This document shows, one piece after another, positions 15,504 to 23,615 of a DNA stretch of 49,619 nt. The notes under the pieces were generated by a model, which saw only the letters and a list, made by a program, of their open reading frames with translations, was not told the origin of the DNA and made no database searches. The position numbers and the translations under genes were made by a program. Numbering within the stretch: the stretch's first letter is position 1; each line of letters opens with the position of its first letter. The stretch comes from Anaerolineales bacterium (GTDB taxonomy: Bacteria; Chloroflexota; Anaerolineae; Anaerolineales; UBA11579): the NCBI GenBank assembly GCA_016932165.1, contig JAFGDK010000124.1:1-49619 (forward strand). The letters are read 5' to 3'.

Positions 15504-16348
15504 TCTTTCTCCGAGCCAGGTGTAAGCGTTTTTATCTGATAACGACCGCGGTCATTCAACACCAGTTTAGCCAGGCGGGTATAAGCATCATGTTGGAAGA
15601 ACAGGGTGGCATTGGTTTCAAACGCCCATTTCTGCCAGCCTGCTTTGGTAGCAATCGTTTCCAGCGGTTCTACATCATAGGCCGTGACCCAGGATGGTTT
15701 GGCGAAATGGACCGCATAGGTTGAGAGGTCTGCCGGGAAGAAGAACGGCACACCGCTGCCGTCATCCAGTAAAATGCTTTGGTGGGCGTGGGTATGACCG
15801 CGGGTGATCACGGTGCGGAGCTCGGTGGTTACCTCAGTATCTCCATGCAAGAATTTGATGCGGCCTTCTTTCCACAAGGGGACGAAATTCTCTGCAAGGT
15901 AGGTGCCGCGGGTGCGGGCATCTGGGTGATAGGCATCAGCAAATTCGATCCGCTGGATCCAGTATTCAGCATTTGGGAAGGCAGGGACTACCTGGTTCCC
16001 TTGCAGAGTCGTGTTCCCACCGCAGTGATCGGAGTGCAGGTGGGTGTTGATCACGATATCAATATCCTGGGGGGTGAGGCCGTGTTTTGCCAGGTTTTCG
16101 GTCAGTGTGCCTTCTGGATATTCCAGCCCCCAGTTCCTGACAGCCTTTTCATCCAGCTTATCTCCGACACCATTATCAATCAGGATTTTCTTGCCCTCAG
16201 AAATAACCAGTAACCCATCCATATCCATCGGGATGCGGTGGTATTTATCCACGGGTTGATGTTCAATCCAGAGAGGTTTGGGGGTCAGGCCAAGTGCGCC
16301 GCCGGAATCCATCCAGACGCGGCCGGTTGGGATGATATGCCATTCCAT
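15488..16348 (-). CDS. Metallo-beta-lactamase-fold hydrolase
   Basis: The MBL-fold zinc motif NTHLHSDHCGG (H103, H105, D107, H108) and later ligands in RGHTHAHQ and the DLS segment define a two-metal hydrolase of 286 aa. There is no signal peptide, so it is cytoplasmic. Relatives include lactonases, arylsulfatase-like and glyoxalase-II-like enzymes; the substrate cannot be told. The gene follows adenosine deaminase by 15 bases on the same strand, so they probably form an operon and the enzyme may act on a nucleoside-related or salvage-linked compound, though this is only contextual. Confidence 0.87.
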   Translation of the reverse strand: MEWHIIPTGRVWMDSGGALGLTPKPLWIEHQPVDKYHRIPMDMDGLLVISEGKKILIDNGVGDKLDEKAVRNWGLEYPEGTLTENLAKHGLTPQDIDIVINTHLHSDHCGGNTTLQGNQVVPAFPNAEYWIQRIEFADAYHPDARTRGTYLAENFVPLWKEGRIKFLHGDTEVTTELRTVITRGHTHAHQSILLDDGSGVPFFFPADLSTYAVHFAKPSWVTAYDVEPLETIATKAGWQKWAFETNATLFFQHDAYTRLAKLVLNDRGRYQIKTLTPGSEKDYPSS

Positions 16349-16363
16349 TCGATTTGTTCTCCA

Positions 16364-17422
16364 TTATCTGGGGATGTAAGCGCCTAATTCTGTCGAGACG
16401 CTGATCAGTAGGGCATCCTTTTCTGCTGCTGGTAGAAAGGATGCCCGTCCGGCATTGAGGATCAATTCCTTTAATTCGGGCCATGAAATCCCCAAATGCT
16501 GGATACAGACTTGATATTCATGGCTTAGCTCGATCTGTGAGATTCCGGGATCATCGGTATTCACGGTAACCAACAACCCGGCATCAATCATTCTGGGCAG
16601 CGGGTGTTTTTCAATCTCGCTGACCGCGCCGCTTTGCTGGTTAGATGTGGGGCAGACTTCGAAGGCAGTCTGGGTTTGTCTGGTCAGTTTGGTAATGCTT
16701 TCATCTTCCAGCACGCGCACACCGTGCCCAATCCGGTCTGCCCCCAGCGTGGTGATTGCCAGTTCAATCCGGTCTGGCCCGCCCCATTCGCCGGCATGGA
16801 TGGTGGTGTGCAAGCCCGCCTGTTTGGCCTCATTAAAGAGCGGAGCAAATTCCTCCCCGGGGAAATCTGCTTCATTTCCTGCCAGGTCGATGGCCAGGAT
16901 GCCGCGGTTCAGGCGGTCAACTGCCAGTTGGATTACTTCTTCAGCCAGATCGACTGATTCGTGCCGGTTGACGCTGGCGATCAACCTTACCTGGATGTGG
17001 TATCGGGCGGATGCATTTTCCACACTTTCTATGACCCAGTCCATGGCTTCGTCGAGAGAGAAACCTTTAATCCGGGTCAGTGCCACTGGAGTAAAGCGTA
17101 ATTCCAGATACCGGATATTGTCTGCGGCCGCATCTTCAATCGCTTCGTAGGTCACTCGTTGGATCGCTTCGGGTGATTGGTAAAAATGACGCAGCGTATT
17201 GAACTTGGCCAGGAAATTCTGGAAGGTGTAGGGTTCTCCATCCACTACTTGAACCAGCGAGCGGAACTTCTCTACATCGTGGTAGGGTAACTCTAACTGG
17301 TGCAGCCGGGCGATCTCCAGCATGGTGGACAGCCGCAGAGATCCTTCTAGATGGCGGTGAAGCTCGATCTTGGGAAGTGATCGATAGAAATCTCTGTTGG
17401 TTACCTTGCCGGTAGTGGTCAT
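16364..17422 (-). CDS. add: Adenosine deaminase
   Basis: The enzyme deaminates adenosine to inosine in purine salvage. The zinc-binding HRHLEGS (H22, H24), the HAGEWGG motif with its zinc His and catalytic Glu, RIGHGVR, CPTSNQQSG and NTDDPGIS (zinc Asp and its neighbour) are all intact. Length 352 aa is normal. Related enzymes deaminate aminodeoxyfutalosine or adenine, so specificity is likely but not certain. It is transcribed from its own promoter just after secA and leads into the metallo-hydrolase gene. Confidence 0.93.
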   Translation of the reverse strand: MTTTGKVTNRDFYRSLPKIELHRHLEGSLRLSTMLEIARLHQLELPYHDVEKFRSLVQVVDGEPYTFQNFLAKFNTLRHFYQSPEAIQRVTYEAIEDAAADNIRYLELRFTPVALTRIKGFSLDEAMDWVIESVENASARYHIQVRLIASVNRHESVDLAEEVIQLAVDRLNRGILAIDLAGNEADFPGEEFAPLFNEAKQAGLHTTIHAGEWGGPDRIELAITTLGADRIGHGVRVLEDESITKLTRQTQTAFEVCPTSNQQSGAVSEIEKHPLPRMIDAGLLVTVNTDDPGISQIELSHEYQVCIQHLGISWPELKELILNAGRASFLPAAEKDALLISVSTELGAYIPR

Positions 17423-17451
17423 TTGTCCCTTGGGGTAGTGGGGTTCTTATA

Positions 17452-17480
17452 ATTGTATGGGCAACCCGGCTTTTCTGCAA
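17452..17480 (-). promoter_or_regulatory. Promoter of the adenosine deaminase operon
   Basis: On the minus strand TTGCAG (17480-17475), a 17-bp spacer and TACAAT (17457-17452) lie between the secA stop and the deaminase ATG. Confidence 0.6.
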
Positions 17481-17494
17481 TCGGAACCAGCAGG

Positions 17495-20400
17495 CTAAGC
17501 TCCCATAGCTGCCTGGCTTTCTTCGGCTTGCTCTTCGACTTGCTCTTCAGCCAGGACTTCCTTTCGGGCTTCTCGCACCGCGTTGATCAAAGCCAAGCGT
17601 TCTTCTTTCTCTCCTTTATAGATCGGGCGTGGTTTGAACATCCGGTTGACTACATCCCGCTGCATATTGCTGAATAAGCCCTGGAACATCTCGGAAGCCT
17701 GGGTCTTATAAGCCACCAGAGGATCTCTCTGGGCGTATGCCTCCAAGCCGATCTTGACCCGTAAAGCCTCCATCTCAGTGATATATTCGACCCACAAGCC
17801 GGAGATCACCCGCAGGAAGATTTCACGGTAATATTCTGATAGTTCATAGCGGCCGATCTGCTGAATGAAGATGTCCACATCCTCCTGGCGGATATCTCTG
17901 ATCAAGCCATTTTGATAATTCGCATAGGCAGCTTGCCCTAATTCTGCTTTCAGGTAGGTGTGTACCAATTCCGGCAGGTCGCTGATCGCCCAGTCTGGGG
18001 AGAGTTTGCCCCATACTTTGACGCCGTATACGCCGATTCTGGCTTGATGGGCGCCCTGGAGGTGGTTGAGCACCACTTGTTTAATTTCTCCAGGTCCCTT
18101 GCCTTCAAGTGCCAGGGCCGCATAATGACGGTAGGAGAACCAGTTGCTGGTTTGGGTGGCTTTTTTGCCTTTATCAAAAACTGTTTTCCTTTCCTGGCTC
18201 ATCAAACCAAGGGCAGCAATCAACTGGACGACTTGCCATTGTGGATAGAATTTCTCCAGGAAAGCCTTGACGGTGGAGATTACTTTTGCCCAATCCGCGG
18301 AGGAGAGGTTGTAGCCTGACGGGTCAAGCTCCGAGAGGGCATCCTCGATAAGCTGTTGGTAATCTGCCAGCAAGTTGGCGTCGGGGTTTGGGGCGATCTT
18401 CCTGCGGTCGATATAGATATTGATTTGGTTGGTGATTGAACGCCAGATCCCCTCATCAATTGATGAGTTTCCGGAAAGCACCGGTTTGCTGAAATGGGAT
18501 TTCAGTTCACGGGTTGTGGTCTCGACGAATAAATCGTACCGGAACAAATTTTCCAATCGCTCCACCAGGCCGCCTACCCGTTCATCAGCGCTGAACCTAG
18601 CCCGCCGCTTATTGAAGATTTGGTTGATCTCTTCGATGATTTGTTCTTCAACCTGGCCCCATTCTAGGGTGATGAGTTCTTCTACCTTCAGGTTGATATC
18701 CTCCGGGAGCCGGCGGGTCACTGCCCCGATCAGGCGTTCAACGGTCTGCTGGTTTACCGCCCTGAAGAGTTCTTCTTCGAACAATTCCTGGGCTTCATCC
18801 AGGTTTTCCATGATCAGGGTAGAACTTCTCAGGGAGACTGATTTGCCCTTGCGGCTTTTCTTTTTGTTGTATTTGCTTCCGCCTTCCTGATTGGGGGGTT
18901 GAGGTGATTGTTCTTCCTGGATCAGCGCGCTGCGGATCAGATCTGATTTGATCTCCAGCCGGGTGAGCGCTTTGAGATTGCTGATGATTTCCTGGTCGGT
19001 CGGTCGTTCAGCCTCATCCGCGTAGTAGAGCTGCTCGAAGTAGGTTTGCATTCCTTCTACCCGATCCTGGAACTGCGCGTCTATCAGATTTTGATACCGT
19101 TCGATATCTGTCTGTACATCAGCAACTATTCTTTCCTGGTAGGCTTTGGCGGCATTATCGGCCAGTTTCAGCAGTGCCCGGACGATTTCTGCCTGGCTGT
19201 GCAGTTCTTGTGATTGAAGTTCATCGAGGAGTTGTTTATATGTCAGGGAGGGGTAGTAGCCCTTCTCCAACGGGAATCCCGGCTGGATTGCCGACATCCA
19301 GTAGAGCAGGTTGGGGATAAAAATGTCATCAATCTCCTCAGGGATACGGGTATTGATCTCGTTCTCCAGCAATTCGAGGATATCGTCAGTCAGGTCATCC
19401 TTGAGAAAGATACGGTCGCGCTGTTTGTAGATTGTCTGGCGCTGGGTATTGAGCACATCATCATATTCAAGCACATGTTTGCGGGAATCGAAGTTTGCGC
19501 CTTCCACCCGGGTTTGTGCGCCTTCGATGATCCTCCCAACCATGTTGACCTCAAGGGGCAGCTGCTCATCCATGCCCAGGCGCTGCATCATCACATCCAT
19601 CTGCTGACCACCAAAAAGGCGCATGAGATCATCTTCCATGGAAAGATAGAAGCGCGAAGAGCCCGGATCTCCCTGGCGTGCGGCACGTCCCCGCAGCTGG
19701 TTGTCGATCCGGCGGGCTTCATGCCGCTCAGAGCCGATCACATGCAATCCGCCGATCTCCGAGACTTTTGCCATCTCGTGAGCATATTGGAGGAATTCTT
19801 TGACCAGATAAGCGCGCGTGCCATACTCTTTTTCCGGGATCTGCTCCCAGATAGCGGCTTTTTCTTCAATAGAGAGGTTGTATACATTCTCAACCCCGCG
19901 TTTGATTAATTCCCTGGTGACATAGTTCAGCGTGGCTTCATTCAGTTCGCCGCCGAGTTTAATGTCGACACCACGACCGGCCATGTTGGTGGCGATGGTC
20001 ACCGCACCGAGGTTACCAGCTTTGGCAATCAGGGCACCTTCTTTGCGGTGTTCGCGGGCGTTGAGCACCTCGTGAGGCACGCCCTTCTGAATTACTTGTT
20101 TGAGCGCGTCTGCGTGTTCGGGTTCCAGGTAGAGCACATCTGAAAGCAAATAAGCGATATTTTCATCGGTGAATTCCAGCGTCAAATCCAGACTTTGCGC
20201 CAGATTCTTCATCTCGGCATTCCTCAAATCTCCCAACGGCTGGTTGAGGAATGAGAGGGCCATCACTACACGCCCATCTTCTGCCCGTTTGTTTTTTCCC
20301 AGCCATTTGTAGCGCAGCAACAATGTTTTAAGCAGTTTTTGGACATTGGCGCTGTTAAGGCGCTGGGAAAGCCGGTCTGAATTTTCAACCGAGGTAGTGC

Positions 20401-21940
20401 CGATCAGCAGCGGCCGCCCAAGGCAGTGATACTGGATCACCTCACGGACGATCGCGCGCAGCTTGGCTTCTTCCGTGCGGTAGACCACATCGGGGTAGTC
20501 CTTGCGTTTCCATAGATAAGGCAGTTTGTGCGGGTCATCCTTCCTGGCGTAGTAGGTGTAGTTGTAATTCAACTCATCGGTATCATTTAACTCAACAATA
20601 TCGGCATCATCCTGCGAAGAGCGGAATTCCAGATTGGAGGGCAGGGCAATCGACTCCAGATTGTAGATCTTGCTAAATTCTTCAGCTTCCGTCATGGCGG
20701 TACCGGTCATCCCGGCGAGCTTGGTATACATCCGGAAGTAGTTCTGGATCGTGATGGTGGCATGGGTGATGTTCTCCGCCTGCACCTGAACACCTTCCTT
20801 GGCCTCGACCGCCTGGTGCAAACCGTCAGACCAGCGCCGTCCGGGCATCATGCGCCCGGTACCCTGATCGATGATGATCACCTGCCGGCTCTGGACAATG
20901 TAATCTTTATCGCGCTTGAAGAGATGTTCTGCACGCAAGGCTTGCTCCAGGAAGCCGAACAACCGGGCTTGTTCGGAGGTGATCTCCTCCGGATTCTCTG
21001 GATCACGCAGGGTGGTGCCGAGGAGTCTTTCCACCTGGGTCTCGCCGATTTCCGTCAGGGTTATCGTGCGGTCTTTTTCGTTGACCTCGTAATCTTCCGG
21101 GCGCAGTTTCTTGACTACCTGAGCCATCCTTGCGTAGGTGGCTGCGTCATCGTAAGCTGGGCCGGAGATGATCAATGGGGTGCGGGCTTCATCAATGAGC
21201 ACATTGTCCACCTCGTCGATGATGGCGTAGTGGTGGCCGCGCTGCACGCGGTCTGAAAGTTTCATGCGGCCGTTATCGCGCAGGTAGTCAAAACCGAACT
21301 CGGAGTTGGTGCCGTAGGTGATGTCCGCTGCGTACGCTTCCTGGCGGTCGACCATGGCCAGTTCTGGCTGGGGATCGCCCTCGGAATTTTCGGTCATCCT
21401 GACCAGGAAGGCCTTTTTGCCACCCTCGGTGCGGGAGCCCATCTGAAGCACGCCAACAGTCAAGCCCAGGAAGTGAAAGATCGGAGCCATCCATTGGGCG
21501 TCACGGCTGACCAGGTAATCGTTGACTGTCACGAGGTGCACGCCTTTGCCGGCCAGAGCATTCAGGTACAGCGGCAGGGTGGCGACCAGCGTTTTTCCTT
21601 CGCCGGTGCGCATTTCGGCTACCTGGCCGTGGTGGAGGATCATTCCGCCAATCAACTGAACATCGTAGTGGCGCAGGCCGATAGTGCGTTTGCTGGTCTC
21701 GCGTACCACAGCAAAGGCATCTACCAAAATCTCGTTGAGCAAATCCTCCAGGTCTGCGCCTTGTGCCAGCCCATCGGCAATCTGTTTTTTGAAGATATTG
21801 GTCTGATCGGCCAGGTCTGCGTCTGAGAGGCTCTCAAAATATGCCTCGCGGGCGTTGATCTGCTGGACGATTTCAGCGTAGCGGTTAATTATTTTTTGAT
21901 TGGGGTCGCCCCCGATGCGTTTGAACAGGTTCTTTAGCAT
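17495..21940 (-). CDS. secA: SecA preprotein translocase ATPase, unusually long
   Basis: The ATPase motor drives proteins through SecYEG. Walker A is RTGEGKT (111-117), the Walker B region IIDEVDNVLIDEARTPLIISG, and MAGRGVDIKLGG and RGRAARQGDPGSSRFYLS are clear. The protein has 1,481 residues against about 800-900 in most bacteria. An insertion of about 80 residues splits the second nucleotide-binding domain (about 530-620). From about residue 767 to the end there are some 710 residues where about 280 are usual. The terminal zinc/SecB-binding motif is missing. ATG at 21940 is chosen over an upstream in-frame TTG (21961), which overlaps the -10 box. Confidence 0.95.
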   Translation of the reverse strand: MLKNLFKRIGGDPNQKIINRYAEIVQQINAREAYFESLSDADLADQTNIFKKQIADGLAQGADLEDLLNEILVDAFAVVRETSKRTIGLRHYDVQLIGGMILHHGQVAEMRTGEGKTLVATLPLYLNALAGKGVHLVTVNDYLVSRDAQWMAPIFHFLGLTVGVLQMGSRTEGGKKAFLVRMTENSEGDPQPELAMVDRQEAYAADITYGTNSEFGFDYLRDNGRMKLSDRVQRGHHYAIIDEVDNVLIDEARTPLIISGPAYDDAATYARMAQVVKKLRPEDYEVNEKDRTITLTEIGETQVERLLGTTLRDPENPEEITSEQARLFGFLEQALRAEHLFKRDKDYIVQSRQVIIIDQGTGRMMPGRRWSDGLHQAVEAKEGVQVQAENITHATITIQNYFRMYTKLAGMTGTAMTEAEEFSKIYNLESIALPSNLEFRSSQDDADIVELNDTDELNYNYTYYARKDDPHKLPYLWKRKDYPDVVYRTEEAKLRAIVREVIQYHCLGRPLLIGTTSVENSDRLSQRLNSANVQKLLKTLLLRYKWLGKNKRAEDGRVVMALSFLNQPLGDLRNAEMKNLAQSLDLTLEFTDENIAYLLSDVLYLEPEHADALKQVIQKGVPHEVLNAREHRKEGALIAKAGNLGAVTIATNMAGRGVDIKLGGELNEATLNYVTRELIKRGVENVYNLSIEEKAAIWEQIPEKEYGTRAYLVKEFLQYAHEMAKVSEIGGLHVIGSERHEARRIDNQLRGRAARQGDPGSSRFYLSMEDDLMRLFGGQQMDVMMQRLGMDEQLPLEVNMVGRIIEGAQTRVEGANFDSRKHVLEYDDVLNTQRQTIYKQRDRIFLKDDLTDDILELLENEINTRIPEEIDDIFIPNLLYWMSAIQPGFPLEKGYYPSLTYKQLLDELQSQELHSQAEIVRALLKLADNAAKAYQERIVADVQTDIERYQNLIDAQFQDRVEGMQTYFEQLYYADEAERPTDQEIISNLKALTRLEIKSDLIRSALIQEEQSPQPPNQEGGSKYNKKKSRKGKSVSLRSSTLIMENLDEAQELFEEELFRAVNQQTVERLIGAVTRRLPEDINLKVEELITLEWGQVEEQIIEEINQIFNKRRARFSADERVGGLVERLENLFRYDLFVETTTRELKSHFSKPVLSGNSSIDEGIWRSITNQINIYIDRRKIAPNPDANLLADYQQLIEDALSELDPSGYNLSSADWAKVISTVKAFLEKFYPQWQVVQLIAALGLMSQERKTVFDKGKKATQTSNWFSYRHYAALALEGKGPGEIKQVVLNHLQGAHQARIGVYGVKVWGKLSPDWAISDLPELVHTYLKAELGQAAYANYQNGLIRDIRQEDVDIFIQQIGRYELSEYYREIFLRVISGLWVEYITEMEALRVKIGLEAYAQRDPLVAYKTQASEMFQGLFSNMQRDVVNRMFKPRPIYKGEKEERLALINAVREARKEVLAEEQVEEQAEESQAAMGA

Positions 21941-21960
21941 ATTTGTTTCTCCAGGGGTCA

Positions 21961-21988
21961 ATTATAGCATGCTGGCCTGAACCGCCAA
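21961..21988 (-). promoter_or_regulatory. secA promoter
   Basis: On the minus strand TTGGCG (21988-21983), a 16-bp spacer ending in TGC, and a perfect TATAAT (21966-21961) form an extended -10 promoter 20 bp before the ATG. Confidence 0.75.
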
Positions 21989-22062
21989 TGTGTGATAACG
22001 ATAGAGATTTGTTTGAAATATGGGCAATATGGGGAGATTCAGAAGACAGGAAGGATATATTA

Positions 22063-22103
22063 GAAAAGCCGGTTGGCGATCAAATCGATCATCGCTAACC
22101 GGC
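22063..22103 (-). terminator. Terminator of the 425-aa protein gene
   Basis: Arms 22068-22080 and 22091-22103 pair over 13 bp (one G-U). On the minus strand the stem is followed by TTTTCTA. It lies 22 bases after the stop codon. Confidence 0.88.
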
Positions 22104-22125
22104 GGTTAATTTGGGTTGAGATTCT

Positions 22126-23403
22126 TCAGTTGTACGATTTATGCACGCTGGCTGCCACAAACGAAAGGCCGTTCTCGGTGAGTACCCGGGCAGTTTCGTT
22201 GATGGCGTTTTGTTTATCCTTAAAGTTCTCCAGCAGCCGGTCCCAGTCACCAGAGTCAATCACTTCCTGTTTGTCTCTGAAGTAGTCCAGAATGCTGGTG
22301 GTGGTTTCGATTGGTTTTTCTGCTTCAATCTCAGGGTCACCGCCCTCATGCTTGGCCGAGATGTTAGCGATATGGTCGGCCAGTTCTACCAGCTCGTTGC
22401 GCCGGTTATACGGTTGGATGACGATATGCCGGTAAGTTTCGGTGATGTGATGCTCGTAGCGCACCACATCTTCAAATCCCAGGTCTTTGCGGAACTGGGC
22501 GGTGATCTCCATGGTCTGATTGTTCACTGAGTTGGACCAGTTGAACCCGATCAGTGGGGAGGTGCCATCTTCCCGGGCAAACAGCTTGGCCCCGATCAGG
22601 GTCCAGAAGGCGGCATAGGGGTTGTCGTTGCCCATGTATACAGAGATTTTAAATTCGTTATTGATGCCCAATTTGTGCATCATGTAGCCAAGCAGGACCG
22701 TACCTGGGTTGATGTTCAATACCTGGCGCACGCCGTAATTGGTGTAGTAGTAGAGAAACTCATCGACCCATTTCAAAGCATGGTCGTTGGGCTGTCCCAC
22801 ACCGCCAAAATAGCCGGTGATCGTATCTGGCCCGCCCAGGTGGATGTTGGAACCATCTGTGCCTTTGGTGTCCATCGTCTCCACCCAGCTAGCCCCGAGG
22901 ATTTTTACCGCGGCGATCACGGCTGGCAGATCGCCGTCTATCTCTTGTTCCTTCATATTCCGCACCCGGATATAGCGTCCGGGCATAAGTGTTTGGCTGG
23001 CAATTGCATCTTTTGCGATTTCGATCAGCCAGGGGAAGTATTGCAAGGAACTGATCTCCAGGGTGACAGCATACTCATCCTTGAAGTGCATTTTGTCAGC
23101 TTTTTCGCCAAGAACTTTCTTTCGGTATTCTTCGACGCTGATGAAAGCATTTTTATCTCGCTGCTCGATGAGCCAGAGTAAATCCTGATAGTAATTGGGG
23201 GTATCTTGTTTTACCTTGGCCAGCAGGTTTTCCAGTTTGCCGGCTTCCTCTGCTTTAGCGTTGATCTCCTCCGGGGTGCCGTACCTAGAAACCACTTCAA
23301 TTAGGTCTGAGACCACTTTTGAATCTGGGTTTAGCAAGATGCTGTTGATCGCTGCAAGTTGGTGTGTGCCAATTTCCAAACGCGACCTGAGTTCTTCAAA
23401 CAT
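22126..23403 (-). CDS. Unrecognised 425-aa soluble protein
   Basis: I do not recognise the family. The protein has no signal peptide or membrane helix. It starts with a helical region (1-120), then a long domain with conserved-looking glycine- and aspartate-rich turns: WVETMDTKGTDGSNIHLGG, YFGGVGQPNDHALKWVDEF, VLNINPGTVLLGYMMHKLG and FNWSNSVNNQTME. Two His follow in RYEHHITETYRHIVIQPYNRR. This pattern suggests a TIM-barrel-like enzyme with acidic/His active-site residues. ATG 23403 is chosen because AAAGGAGAG precedes it and a promoter lies inside the longer frame. It is a single-gene unit with its own promoter and terminator. Confidence 0.75.
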   Translation of the reverse strand: MFEELRSRLEIGTHQLAAINSILLNPDSKVVSDLIEVVSRYGTPEEINAKAEEAGKLENLLAKVKQDTPNYYQDLLWLIEQRDKNAFISVEEYRKKVLGEKADKMHFKDEYAVTLEISSLQYFPWLIEIAKDAIASQTLMPGRYIRVRNMKEQEIDGDLPAVIAAVKILGASWVETMDTKGTDGSNIHLGGPDTITGYFGGVGQPNDHALKWVDEFLYYYTNYGVRQVLNINPGTVLLGYMMHKLGINNEFKISVYMGNDNPYAAFWTLIGAKLFAREDGTSPLIGFNWSNSVNNQTMEITAQFRKDLGFEDVVRYEHHITETYRHIVIQPYNRRNELVELADHIANISAKHEGGDPEIEAEKPIETTTSILDYFRDKQEVIDSGDWDRLLENFKDKQNAINETARVLTENGLSFVAASVHKSYN

Positions 23404-23439
23404 TGCCTCTCCTTTTGGGGGTCTGAACCGTGTTTTTTT

Positions 23440-23468
23440 AGGATAGCGGGTTTCTAAATCTCTGGCAA
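23440..23468 (-). promoter_or_regulatory. Promoter of the 425-aa protein gene
   Basis: On the minus strand TTGCCA (23468-23463), a 17-bp spacer and TATCCT (23445-23440) precede the gene. The position rules out the longer start at 23496. Confidence 0.5.
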
Positions 23469-23554
23469 GTGTCATTTGTCCTGTTTGATTTTTCACCTGA
23501 ACCTTAAAAAATCTATCTTTTAAGATTCACTCCAGCAACAATCTGGAACTCCGA

Positions 23555-23563
23555 TGTTATAAT
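23555..23563 (+). promoter_or_regulatory. Extended -10 of dnaE
   Basis: TGT directly before a perfect TATAAT (23558-23563). The -35 region is poor, so recognition probably relies on the extended -10. The leader is about 45 nt. An AT-rich hairpin (23503-23509 with 23518-23524) lies between the two divergent genes. Confidence 0.6.
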
Positions 23564-23615
23564 AGAACACCTGTATTATTTCGCCCAGTTTATTGGTGAG
23601 GAGAGTGGCGCTGGT

